Positions 1 through 7,562 of a stretch of DNA of 13,427 nt are shown piece by piece. A model generated the notes under the pieces. It made no database searches and had not been told where the DNA came from. It worked only from the letters and a program-made list of their open reading frames with translations. The stretch is from Blastocatellia bacterium (lineage in GTDB: Bacteria; Acidobacteriota; Blastocatellia; UBA7656), in the NCBI GenBank assembly GCA_022615215.1, contig JAKEHD010000307.1, positions 1-13,427 of the forward strand, in the 5' to 3' direction. Position 1 is the stretch's first letter; each line of letters begins with the position of its first letter. The translations under genes were made by a program, and so were the position numbers.

Positions 1-62
1 AGAAAGAAATCTTTCGAGAAAGAAATCTTTCGAGAAAGAAATCTTTCGAGAAAGAAATCTTT
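1..62. repeat. Tandem array of a 16-bp palindromic unit (3.9 copies, cut by window edge)
   Basis: The unit AGAAAGAAATCTTTCG occurs at 1-16, 17-32 and 33-48, with a fourth copy (49-62) lacking its last two bases. The copies are identical. Each unit holds a perfect 6-bp inverted repeat, GAAAGA-AA-TCTTTC, so every copy is a small palindrome. The array starts at the window edge and probably continues upstream. It ends 84 bp before the chosen start of the adaptor gene, so it could affect that gene's expression or be an inert minisatellite. Identical copies suggest recent expansion or copy-number change. The short direct period without unique spacers excludes a CRISPR array. Confidence 0.95.
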
Positions 63-93
63 ATCGCCAATATTTCCGGGAATGATTCGATGA

Positions 94-122
94 TTGATAA
101 AACGGCAAAGAGACCGCAGAAT
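94..122 (+). promoter_or_regulatory. Weak candidate promoter for the efflux adaptor gene
   Basis: TTGATA (94-99) and CAGAAT (117-122) are separated by 17 bp and resemble a sigma-70 -35/-10 pair, with 5 of 6 and 4 of 6 consensus matches. Transcription would begin near 129, leaving room for the GGGGG ribosome site at 137-141. This is inferred from spacing and partial consensus only. Confidence 0.22.
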
Positions 123-146
123 GAATACATTTTATTGGGGGCACTG

Positions 147-1373
147 ATGCGGAGCGCCGCTTCGGTGATCGCGCGATTGATCCTATCGGCAATGCTTCCA
201 TGCACGCTCTCGCTTTTCGCTTCGTGCTCGAAAGAGATAGCGGGCAAACAGTCCGACTCGACGGCTGCACAGGCGGCCGTGCCCGTCCGCGTAATTCAGG
301 TCAATCCCAGGCAGACCCGCCGGAATATAGAATCCGTAGGCTCGCTCTTCCCTTACGAAGAGGTATCCGTGAGTTCCGAAGTCGAGGGCAAGGTCGAGCG
401 CGTCTTCGTAGACGTGGGAGACCGCGTCGCTCGCGGCCAGCCTATGGTCAAGGTGTCGCCCGCAGAGCTTGAACTGACGCTCGAACACCAGCAGGCCGCG
501 CTCCGTCAGGCGCGCGCCCGCCTTGGACTTGCCGAAGACGGAGAGGATTTGAAAGACGTGCGCGCCGCCGCAGAAGTTAAAAGGGCTTCGGCCGACCTCA
601 AGGATGCCGAGCAGAAATATCGCCGGGCAAAGATACTTTTCGAGCAGGGACTCATGCCGCGCCAGGATCTCGACGAAGCCGAATCCCGTTATAATGCCGC
701 GCGAGCCGCTTATGACCTGTCGGTTCAGGTTGTCGAAAACCTTCGCGCGCAACTCGCGCAATCGCGCGCCACGACCGCCCTTGCGAAAAAGAAGGTGGCC
801 GATTCCGTGATTCGCGCCCCCTTCGCAGGCCACGTCAAAGAGCGCACAGTCACTCAGGGTCAGTACCTCAGAGTCCAGACGCCCGTCATCACCATCGTCA
901 ACACGGACCCTTTGCGTGTGCGATTGAAAGTGCCTGAAAAGATGGCCGCGTGGGTTCGCACGGATCAGGTTGTTACCATATCGGTCGAGGCATACTCTGA
1001 TCGCACTTTCACGGGCAAGCTCACGCGCATAAATCCGTCCGTAGATCAGCAAACGCGCTCGTTCGAGGTCGAAGCCCTGATCGAAAACCGCGAGGCGCTG
1101 CTCAAGCCGGGCTTCTTCGTGAAAGCCGTCATCCCTTCCAATCACGTGGAAGCCGCTCTGTTCGTACCTCAAGAGGCGCTGCTTTATGTCTATGGCGTCT
1201 ACAAGGTTTTCGTTGTCGAGGGAAACGCCGTGAAGGAGACCGAGGTCAAACTCGGCGAGCGCGAAGGCGATGACGTTGAGATAGTCGAAGGCATAACGGA
1301 AGGCACGCGCATCGCGCTACCCCTTAAAGGTCAATCGCTGAAAGACGGCGCGACCATACAGATCGCGCAATAG
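147..1373 (+). CDS. RND efflux periplasmic adaptor (membrane fusion) lipoprotein, HlyD/AcrA family
   Basis: This is the periplasmic adaptor of a tripartite efflux pump, joining the inner-membrane RND transporter to an outer-membrane channel. I choose ATG 147 (408 aa) over the in-frame ATG at 90. A GGGGG ribosome site lies 5 bases before 147, and the protein then opens directly with a signal peptide (MRSAASVIARLIL...) ending at LFASC. Cys27 is a likely lipidation site, although Phe at -3 is atypical for a lipobox. Residues about 76-104 (SSEVEGKVERVFVDVGD) and 222-230 (IRAPFAGHV) form the two lipoyl half-motifs, flanking a long alpha-helical hairpin (about 108-218) rich in Ala, Glu, Lys and Arg. 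The beta-barrel and membrane-proximal domains follow, with the family-typical LKPGFFVKAVI stretch. The pump gene lies 245 bp downstream on the same strand. Substrate is unknown. Confidence 0.93.
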   Translation: MRSAASVIARLILSAMLPCTLSLFASCSKEIAGKQSDSTAAQAAVPVRVIQVNPRQTRRNIESVGSLFPYEEVSVSSEVEGKVERVFVDVGDRVARGQPMVKVSPAELELTLEHQQAALRQARARLGLAEDGEDLKDVRAAAEVKRASADLKDAEQKYRRAKILFEQGLMPRQDLDEAESRYNAARAAYDLSVQVVENLRAQLAQSRATTALAKKKVADSVIRAPFAGHVKERTVTQGQYLRVQTPVITIVNTDPLRVRLKVPEKMAAWVRTDQVVTISVEAYSDRTFTGKLTRINPSVDQQTRSFEVEALIENREALLKPGFFVKAVIPSNHVEAALFVPQEALLYVYGVYKVFVVEGNAVKETEVKLGEREGDDVEIVEGITEGTRIALPLKGQSLKDGATIQIAQ

Positions 1374-1418
1374 GCGAGATCGCAAGTTTGCAAAGGTATA
1401 TACGGGCCAGCGCTCTAT

Positions 1419-1556
1419 GGAGTGCGGTGACTTGTCACCGCTTTTCAGGCTGCGACGATAGAGTGATCCAGTATGTCTTTTGTGGACGCATCGCGGTGAC
1501 AAATCGTAGACGAAAACGTCACGACTTTAGAAAGCTGCGACAAGTCGCAGCACTCC
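1419..1556. repeat. REPIN-like element: two inverted REP-type hairpins with GGAG heads
   Basis: The left end reads GGAGTGC (1419-1425) and overlaps a perfect hairpin, GCGGTGAC-TT-GTCACCGC (1424-1441). The right end is its inverted counterpart: GCTGCGAC-AA-GTCGCAGC (1534-1551) overlapping GCACTCC (1550-1556). Read in the same sense, the two hairpins differ at two stem positions, and both changes are compensated on the opposite side (G-C to T-A, T-A to C-G). A 4-base GGAG or GTAG head next to a palindrome is the known signature of REP sequences, and two inverted REPs make a REPIN, mobilised in trans by RAYT transposases. Half-copies of the stems recur inside (GCTGCGAC 1449-1456, GCGGTGAC 1493-1500), suggesting older decayed units. 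No transposase is nearby. It separates the adaptor and pump genes. Confidence 0.75.
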
Positions 1557-1579
1557 AAAAAAGGTTCAATCGTTGTAAA

Positions 1580-1596
1580 TTGATTTGAAAAATCAA
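1580..1596. promoter_or_regulatory. AT-rich 7-bp hairpin/operator-like palindrome before the RND pump gene
   Basis: TTGATTT-GAA-AAATCAA is a perfect 7-bp inverted repeat with a 3-base centre. It ends 10 bases before the GGAG ribosome site (1607-1610) of the pump gene. It could be an operator half-site pair or a small mRNA hairpin affecting translation. It has no T-run as an intrinsic terminator would, so I do not call it one. The structure is seen directly; the role is inferred. Confidence 0.35.
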
Positions 1597-1618
1597 GCTA
1601 TATCCCGGAGCCAAACGA

Positions 1619-4600
1619 ATGACAATTGCTGAAGTATGCGTGAAGCGGCCCGTCTTCGCCGTCATGCTCATAAGCTTTCTGGTCGTGCTCGGAATCTTTT
1701 CATTCCGCAACCTCGGCGTAGACCTCTTTCCGAAAGCCGACCCCGCTACAGTCACCATAAACATACGACTTCCCGGCGCGACCTCCGAAGAGGTGATGAC
1801 TCAGGTGGTGCTCCCATTGGAAGAAGCCGTCAGCACCATAAGCGGTCTCGACGAGCTTACCTCCAATGCCACGGAAGGCAGCGCCCGCATAAGATGCCAG
1901 TTCGTGTTGGAGCGCGAAATCGAGAGCGCCGCTCAGGACGTGCGCGAAAAGGTCGCAGGCGCGCTCCGCCGCCTGCCGCCCAACATCCTGCCGCCCGTGA
2001 TTCAAAAAGCCGACCCCGATTCAGACCCCGTCATATCGCTCGTGCTGGCAAGCGACAAGGGTTTGCGCGAGACGACCGAGATCGCCGATAAACAGGTCAA
2101 GCGCGCGCTCGAAACCGTAGACGGCGTGGGCGAGGTCAGCCTCAACGGCGCGCGCGAACGCCAGATTCGCGTCTATATGGATGCCGAAAAGCTCAACGCC
2201 TACAGCATCACGATCAATCAGGTGGAGCGCGCGATTCAAAGTGAAAACGTGGAGATACCGGGCGGGAGCATCATACGCGGCGACACGGAAGTCGGCATAC
2301 GCACGCTCGGACGCATAGACGCCATCAGCCAGTTCAGCGACGTTATAGTCAGCAACGTCGACGGCGTGCCCATTCGAGTCAAAGACCTCGGCCGTGTGGA
2401 AGACAGCTTCGCCGAACCGCGCACCTGGAATATGTTCGAGAGTAAAGAGGCTGTGTCGCTCGAAGTGCGGCGGCAGTCGGGCACTAATACAGTCAAGATC
2501 ATCGAGGAGGTGAAGAAGAAGCTTCAGCAGATAGAAAAGACTCTGCCTCCGGGCGTGAAGATTCGAATAATCCGCGATCAGTCGGTCTTTATCAATGCGT
2601 CGGTCGCTTCGCTTCAGGAACATCTCCTGTTCGGCAGCCTGCTCGCAAGCCTCGTCGTGCTGCTCTTCATTCGCAACCTGCGCTCGGTCATAATTGCGGC
2701 CCTCGCCATCCCGACTTCGATCATAGCCACTTTCACCTTGCTCAAGGCGATGGATTTCACGCTCAACAACATGACGCTGCTCGCGCTCACGCTGGCCGTA
2801 GGCATAGTCATAGACGACGCGATAGTCGTGCTCGAAAACATTGTGCGTTATATCGAAGAGAAGCACTACGAACCGAGGCGCGCAGCCATAGAGGCCACGA
2901 AAGAGATAACGCTCGCGGTCGTCGCCACTACGATTTCGCTCGTGATTATATTCGTCCCTATAGCCTTCATGACGGGCTATGCGCGGCGCTACGTGAATCA
3001 GTTCGGATGGACTATGGCATTTGCGGTCATGGTCTCTATGCTAGTGAGCTTCACGCTTACGCCCATGCTCACCTCGCGTATGCTCAAGCGCCTGGCCCAT
3101 AAGCGAGACGATGCGGAAGACGGAGAGGCGTCTGAAGACGAAAAAACAGAAGAGCATACGTCGAAGGATGTGCGGTTTTTCGGATGGATAGACCGCACGT
3201 ACAACAGATTGCTCGCGTGGTCGCTCGATCATCGAGCGGTCGTCGTTGCGGTCGCGCTCGCGACATTCGCACTGACCTTTCCGCTCAATGCGATGGTCGG
3301 GCGCGACTGGATTCCGCCCGACGATCAGGGCGAATTCATTATGTCTATGAACCTGCCCGAAGGCACTTCGATGGAGGGCACCTCCAGGCTTGCGCTTGAG
3401 GTCGCCGAACGGGTAGCGAAACTTCCCGAAGTCGAGTTCGTCAACCCTTACATTCACGAGGGCCTCGCGAGCCACAATCACATATACGTCCGCCTGGTCG
3501 ACATCTCGAAACGTGAGACGACAAATCTCGAAGTCGCGGCTAAGATACGCGAAATCACGGCCGAGTACCCGAACCTGCGAAATAAAATAGTCATACCTTC
3601 GGCGCTCGGCGGCGGCGAGACTTATTTTCCGGTGCGTCCGTTGATACTCGGTCCCGATTTTCAAAAGGCCGCAGAGATCGCCAAGCAGATAGCCGAAGGG
3701 ATGCGCAACATTCCCGGCCTGTTAGACGTGGAAGCGGGACTGAGCCTCAACAACCCTGAGCTTCAGATAAAGATAGACCGCCAGCGCGCCTCCGACCTCG
3801 GCGTGCGCGCCTCTGATGTTGCCGGCGCAGTTCGATTGATGATCGCGGGCGAAGATCAGATTTCCACTTACAAAGAGGGCGACGAGCAATACGACGTGAC
3901 TCTGCAACTGCTGCCCGAACAGCAGAAGGACCGCGAGGTGCTGTCGCGCTTGATGATACCCTCATCGAAGGTCGGACAGGTCCGGCTCGACAGCCTGGCA
4001 ACCATAGAACCGGGTCGCGGCCCTTCGAGAATCGAGCGACACAATCGACAGTTTCAGGTATCCGTGAATGCCAACAATGCGCCCGACTTCCCGCTCGACG
4101 CGGCGGCCCGCGCTGTCGGAGACGTGATTAAAAAAGTGGGCCTGCCGCCCGGCTACAGCTATCGCTTTACGGGCGCGGTCAAGATACTGGACGAAACGAC
4201 TACGAATCTCATAATCGCGTTCCTGCTCGCCTCGATATTCATGTACATGGTGCTCGCGGCGCAATTCGAAAGCTTCCTGCACCCGTTCACGATAATGCTC
4301 TCGCTGCCGCTTTCAATTCCGTTCGCGCTTCTGTCGCTGTGGCTCACGGGGAGGACGCTGAATCTGTGGAGCGCGCTCGGCGTGCTGTTGCTGCTCGGCA
4401 TAGTGAAGAAGAACGGCATACTCCAGGTCGACTACACGAACAAGCTGCGCGAACAGGGAGTCCCGGCGCGCGAGGCCATCTTGCAGGCGAATCATGTGCG
4501 TCTCCGTCCGATACTGATGACGACGTTGTCAATAGTCGCGGGATTGATCCCGACGGCGATAGGGATAGGCGCGGGTTCGGCGCAGCGTTCGGCCATAGCG

Positions 4601-4768
4601 GTGACGATCATAGGCGGCCAGAGCCTGTGTTTGCTGCTGACATTGCTAGTCACGCCTGTGGCGTATTCGATATTCGCAGAGATGGAAGAGCGCCGGGGTG
4701 TGACCGGTATCCGCTCGCGCCTCAAGCGATTGAAGCTCAGCGCATCGAGGTTTTTCACTTTTTCTTGA
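1619..4768 (+). CDS. RND multidrug efflux transporter, HAE-1 (AcrB-like) inner-membrane pump
   Basis: This is a proton-driven inner-membrane pump that works with the adaptor encoded upstream and an outer-membrane channel not seen here. At 1049 aa it has the normal AcrB-family length. The N-terminus shows the usual first helix followed by LGVDLFPKADP. Transmembrane helix 4 carries the proton-relay pair Asp399-Asp400 in GIVIDDAIVVLEN, and helix 10 carries Lys931 in GIVKKNGILQVDYTN, matching AcrB D407/D408 and K940. The large periplasmic loops show porter-type motifs (LPGATSEEV, SNATEGSARI). A very acidic hydrophilic stretch (DDAEDGEASEDEKTEEH, coded near 3107-3157) lies in the cytoplasmic linker between helices 6 and 7. 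The start is supported by GGAG at 1607-1610, 8 bases ahead. Substrate cannot be told; aromatic or amphiphilic compounds are typical of HAE-1. Confidence 0.95.
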   Translation: MTIAEVCVKRPVFAVMLISFLVVLGIFSFRNLGVDLFPKADPATVTINIRLPGATSEEVMTQVVLPLEEAVSTISGLDELTSNATEGSARIRCQFVLEREIESAAQDVREKVAGALRRLPPNILPPVIQKADPDSDPVISLVLASDKGLRETTEIADKQVKRALETVDGVGEVSLNGARERQIRVYMDAEKLNAYSITINQVERAIQSENVEIPGGSIIRGDTEVGIRTLGRIDAISQFSDVIVSNVDGVPIRVKDLGRVEDSFAEPRTWNMFESKEAVSLEVRRQSGTNTVKIIEEVKKKLQQIEKTLPPGVKIRIIRDQSVFINASVASLQEHLLFGSLLASLVVLLFIRNLRSVIIAALAIPTSIIATFTLLKAMDFTLNNMTLLALTLAVGIVIDDAIVVLENIVRYIEEKHYEPRRAAIEATKEITLAVVATTISLVIIFVPIAFMTGYARRYVNQFGWTMAFAVMVSMLVSFTLTPMLTSRMLKRLAHKRDDAEDGEASEDEKTEEHTSKDVRFFGWIDRTYNRLLAWSLDHRAVVVAVALATFALTFPLNAMVGRDWIPPDDQGEFIMSMNLPEGTSMEGTSRLALEVAERVAKLPEVEFVNPYIHEGLASHNHIYVRLVDISKRETTNLEVAAKIREITAEYPNLRNKIVIPSALGGGETYFPVRPLILGPDFQKAAEIAKQIAEGMRNIPGLLDVEAGLSLNNPELQIKIDRQRASDLGVRASDVAGAVRLMIAGEDQISTYKEGDEQYDVTLQLLPEQQKDREVLSRLMIPSSKVGQVRLDSLATIEPGRGPSRIERHNRQFQVSVNANNAPDFPLDAAARAVGDVIKKVGLPPGYSYRFTGAVKILDETTTNLIIAFLLASIFMYMVLAAQFESFLHPFTIMLSLPLSIPFALLSLWLTGRTLNLWSALGVLLLLGIVKKNGILQVDYTNKLREQGVPAREAILQANHVRLRPILMTTLSIVAGLIPTAIGIGAGSAQRSAIAVTIIGGQSLCLLLTLLVTPVAYSIFAEMEERRGVTGIRSRLKRLKLSASRFFTFS

Positions 4769-4799
4769 TAGGCCCGCGCGAGCAGCCTGAATCGAACTG

Positions 4800-4914
4800 T
4801 ATACTGCGCGCGGGGTAATGGGAGTTTTTCCTGAGAGCGCAGGCATCCTGCCTGCTGGCGCTTGCGCATTCATGAGATTGAGGGAAACTGTCAATTCCTC
4901 CCGCGCGCAGTATA
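4800..4914. repeat. 115-bp segment bounded by perfect 15-bp terminal inverted repeats
   Basis: The left arm TATACTGCGCGCGGG (4800-4814) is the exact reverse complement of the right arm CCCGCGCGCAGTATA (4900-4914). The arms enclose 85 bp that contain another GC-rich hairpin and no credible gene. The arrangement is MITE-like, but there is no clean target-site duplication: GAATC occurs near both ends but not directly against both arms. It could instead be a long-range RNA stem between the pump gene and the next operon. The right arm ends 7 bases before the arginase-like gene's ribosome site, so folding could affect that gene. Confidence 0.7.
4836..4862. repeat. GC-rich hairpin nested in the inverted-repeat segment
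   Basis: GCAGGCA-TCC-TGCCTGC (4839-4855) is a perfect 7-bp inverted repeat with a 3-base loop. AGCGC (4836-4840) and GCGCT (4858-4862) can pair as an alternative outer stem. There is no T-run after it, so it is not a classical intrinsic terminator. It may be a dispersed REP-type palindrome; a genome-wide count would be needed to say so. Confidence 0.6.
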
Positions 4915-4916
4915 GA
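4888..4916 (+). promoter_or_regulatory. Weak candidate promoter for the arginase-like/amidase operon
   Basis: CTGTCA (4888-4893) and TATAGA (4911-4916) lie 17 bp apart and resemble -35 and -10 boxes. The -10 overlaps the right inverted-repeat arm. The predicted start near 4923 falls at the edge of the ribosome site, so the leader would be very short. This is inference only. Confidence 0.22.
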
Positions 4917-4932
4917 ATCAAGAGGTGGCTGA

Positions 4933-5988
4933 ATGAAAACGAAAACCTTTTTAACCCTCGCTATGTTTTTCTATCTGGCGAGCCTGCCCTGTCAGCAGAT
5001 CGTGGGGAAGGCCGTCGCTGCTCAGGCTCAGGGCAAGCCCGCAGCCGCTCAGGTCTATGTGAAGGACGGCAAGGTCAGGGTCGCCCTTGTGAAGATGCCT
5101 TACAGCGGCGCTCGAAATGTCGAGGAGCTTTCGGATGTGCCGGATTATCTCGAACAGGGCGGGATCAAAGAATCGCTCGAACGCGCAGGGGCGAATCTGA
5201 AACCAATCGAGACCGTCGCCCTCACGCCCGAAGAGCGGAAACAGTACGGCGAATGGCACCGCATGGGACTCGCCAACGGACATCTCGCAGAGATGGTCTC
5301 TCGAAATTACAAAGAGGGATTTCTGTCCGTAGGACTTCTGGCGAACTGCACATCGCTCTTAGGCGTGTTAGGCGGGCTTCAACACTCCGGCGCAGATGGC
5401 CGGTTGAAAAAAGTCGCTCTCGTCTTCATAGACGCGCACGGAGATTTCAACACGCCTGAGACCACTCTGAGCGGCATGCTCGGCGGCATGCCCGTTGCCG
5501 TATCGGCGGGACTTGCGCTCAAGAACCTGCGCCTCAAATCGAAACTTGAGCCGCCTCTTCCGACCGCGAACATAGTGCTTGCAGCCGCGCGAGATCTGGA
5601 TCCGCTTGAGCGTGAACTGATCGATAAATCCGAGATACAGAAGCTGACGGTCGCTGACATACGCTCGCTATCCCCAAACCTCCATCAGCAAATGCGCAGG
5701 CTCTCTGAGGCAGTTGACATAATCTACGTCCATGTCGATATGGACGTGCTCGACCCCAAGGAAGTGCCGGGCCACCCGCTGACCGTGCCTGACGGGCCTA
5801 CGAGCAGAGAACTGGCCGCCGCGCTGACCGAAATGTTCAAGTACGATAAGGTTGCGGCTTTAGGGATAGCCTCGACTCCTGCGAATGAACGCGACCCCGA
5901 AGGCGTATCGCGGAGGGCGGCTTACAATCTTATCGAAGGCGCTCTGAAGGGCGTCCGACAACGGTCCTCGAAAAAGGAGAATCGATGA
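4933..5988 (+). CDS. Exported arginase-fold (ureohydrolase family) protein with altered active site
   Basis: The protein (351 aa) belongs to the arginase/agmatinase/formiminoglutamase fold. Asp167-Ala-His169-Gly-Asp171 (in FIDAHGDFNTP) and Asp269-Met-Asp271 (in HVDMDVLDP) are the family's metal-binding motifs. The usual GGDHS motif is replaced by ANCTS (137-141), so the His ligand equivalent to rat arginase His101 is missing. By alignment from memory, the positions of His141 (proton shuttle) and Glu277 (guanidinium binding) hold Gly184 and about Ser314. It may therefore bind metal but hydrolyse another substrate, or be a pseudoenzyme. Residues 1 to about 31 look like a cleavable signal peptide (MKTKTFLTLAMFFYLASLP..., Ala-rich end), unlike the cytosolic enzymes. 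The start has GAGGTGG at 4922-4928. The gene overlaps the amidase by ATGA, implying translational coupling. Confidence 0.85.
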   Translation: MKTKTFLTLAMFFYLASLPCQQIVGKAVAAQAQGKPAAAQVYVKDGKVRVALVKMPYSGARNVEELSDVPDYLEQGGIKESLERAGANLKPIETVALTPEERKQYGEWHRMGLANGHLAEMVSRNYKEGFLSVGLLANCTSLLGVLGGLQHSGADGRLKKVALVFIDAHGDFNTPETTLSGMLGGMPVAVSAGLALKNLRLKSKLEPPLPTANIVLAAARDLDPLERELIDKSEIQKLTVADIRSLSPNLHQQMRRLSEAVDIIYVHVDMDVLDPKEVPGHPLTVPDGPTSRELAAALTEMFKYDKVAALGIASTPANERDPEGVSRRAAYNLIEGALKGVRQRSSKKENR

Positions 5989-7550
5989 TGAAGAGCAGAT
6001 TATCTATAGCCATTCTCCTTATCGTAACATTCGTCTTCTTTCCCGGCTGGCGTATGGCTGAAAGCAATCAAAGCAAGTTCGAACTTGTAGAAGCGACCAT
6101 CGCTGAAATCCATCAGGCCATTCGCTCAGGCCGTGTCACCTGCCGCAGTCTGGTCGAAAGCTACATCAAGCGCATAGAGGCTTACGATCAATCAACGAGA
6201 CTCAACGCCATTGTCGTCGTAAACCCGAACGCACTTGCCGAAGCCGATAAACTCGATCAGGAATTCAAACGCACGGGCAAACTCCGCCCTCTGCATGGAA
6301 TCCCTGTGATAGTCAAAGACAACTACGACACCGCAGGCTTGCAGACGACCGGCGGCTCGCTTGCGTTGAAAGGCTCCATCCCGCCCGATGACGCATATCA
6401 GGTGAAAAAGATTCGTGAGGCGGGAGCCATAGTGCTTGCGAAATCCAACATGGCCGAGTGGGCCTTCAGCCCTTACGTGACCGTGAGTTCCATCGCAGGG
6501 ATCACGCGCAACCCTTACGACCTTGAGCGAGTGCCTGCGGGGTCGAGCGGCGGGACGGCTGCGGCGGTGGCTGCGAACCTCGGCGCTGTGGGACTTGGGA
6601 CCGATACGGGTAATTCCATAAGAGGCCCGTCTTCGCACAACTGCCTTGTCGGAATCCGTTCGACTATGGGGCTGACGAGCCGCGATGGAATCATCCCGCT
6701 CTACCTCCGCAACGACATAGGCGGCCCGATAACGCGGACGCTCGAAGACGCCGTGCGTGTGCTCGAAGTGGTAGCCGGTTACGACCCGGCCGATCCCATA
6801 ACGAAACATTCCGAAGGCAAGGCGCAGAAAAACTATACACAGTTCCTCGACCGTGTAGGTCTCAAGGGCGCGCGCATCGGCGTCTTCAGGAAGTACATAG
6901 ACACGGCGACCACCGATCCGCAGATCAAGGCGTTGATGGAAAAAGCCATCGCGGATTTGAAGAGTCTTGGCGCTGAGATCATCGATCCATTCGTGGTGCC
7001 TGAGTACGATGAGTTGATAAAGAATATATGGTGCGACGTGTTCCATCACGATGTGAATAACTACCTGGCTTCGCTAGGCGAGCGCGCGCCTTATAAGAAT
7101 CTCTCCGAGGTGGTCCAATCGGGGTTGTACTCGCCTTACATAGAGACCCGTTTGAAGCGCGCGGTTGAAGTCAACGTGCCGCCTGAAAAGAGAAACCCGC
7201 CCTGCCTCGATCTATACAGCGACCCGCGCAACATAGCTTTCCGCGAAGCCGTCTTGAAAGCGATGGAGAAAGACCGCGTGGACGCGATTATCTATCCCAC
7301 GTGGAGCAATGCGCCGAGGAAAGTAGGCGACCTCCAGAGTCCTGCGGGAGACAACAGCCAGTACCTGTCGCCGCATACGGGCTTTCCGGCCATCACAGTG
7401 CCTATGGGATTTACTGACAGCAATCTGCCTGCGGGAATGACATTCGTGGGCAGGCTCTTCACTGAACCGGTTTTGATCAAGTACGTTTACGCTTACGAGC
7501 AAGCGACGAAACACCGAAGGCCGCCTGAGAAGTTCGCGGCGTTAAGATAA
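5985..7550 (+). CDS. Exported amidase-signature (AS) family hydrolase
   Basis: This is a 521-aa amidase-signature enzyme that hydrolyses carbon-nitrogen amide bonds with a Lys-cisSer-Ser triad. The likely triad is Lys111 (GIPVIVKDNYDT), Ser187 (PAGSSGGTAAAV) and the nucleophile Ser211 (GTDTGNSIRGPSSH). Asn210 sits where many AS enzymes have the second Gly of TGGS. No GatB or GatC gene is adjacent and the protein starts with a hydrophobic signal segment (SIAILLIVTFVFFP), so an exported catabolic amidase is more likely than the GatA tRNA amidotransferase subunit. ATG 5985 overlaps the preceding stop (ATGA); a second Met codon follows at 5988, and AAGGAG (5974-5979) can serve either. Substrate is unknown; aliphatic, aryl or peptide C-terminal amides are all possible. 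Confidence 0.92.
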   Translation: MMKSRLSIAILLIVTFVFFPGWRMAESNQSKFELVEATIAEIHQAIRSGRVTCRSLVESYIKRIEAYDQSTRLNAIVVVNPNALAEADKLDQEFKRTGKLRPLHGIPVIVKDNYDTAGLQTTGGSLALKGSIPPDDAYQVKKIREAGAIVLAKSNMAEWAFSPYVTVSSIAGITRNPYDLERVPAGSSGGTAAAVAANLGAVGLGTDTGNSIRGPSSHNCLVGIRSTMGLTSRDGIIPLYLRNDIGGPITRTLEDAVRVLEVVAGYDPADPITKHSEGKAQKNYTQFLDRVGLKGARIGVFRKYIDTATTDPQIKALMEKAIADLKSLGAEIIDPFVVPEYDELIKNIWCDVFHHDVNNYLASLGERAPYKNLSEVVQSGLYSPYIETRLKRAVEVNVPPEKRNPPCLDLYSDPRNIAFREAVLKAMEKDRVDAIIYPTWSNAPRKVGDLQSPAGDNSQYLSPHTGFPAITVPMGFTDSNLPAGMTFVGRLFTEPVLIKYVYAYEQATKHRRPPEKFAALR

Positions 7551-7562
7551 ACGGCGAGCGGG

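Noticed and set aside
1..62. Direct repeats that might be a CRISPR array
   Set aside because: The 16-bp units abut with no unique spacers and no cas gene is present.
90..146. Longer N-terminus of the efflux adaptor from ATG 90
   Set aside because: No ribosome site is visible there and the added 19 residues would precede a proper signal peptide; ATG 147 has GGGGG five bases before it.
183..1172. Long open frame on the minus strand opposite the adaptor gene
   Set aside because: It lies wholly antisense to a clear HlyD-family gene and its translation resembles no family; high-GC coding DNA often leaves such open antisense frames.
2021..2866. Long minus-strand open frame opposite the RND pump gene
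   Set aside because: Antisense shadow of a well-conserved transporter; no recognisable domain or ribosome site.
4818..5459. Plus-strand open frame overlapping the start of the arginase-like gene
   Set aside because: It runs through the inverted-repeat segment and then out of frame through a clear arginase-fold gene; its Arg-rich composition is typical of a shadow frame.
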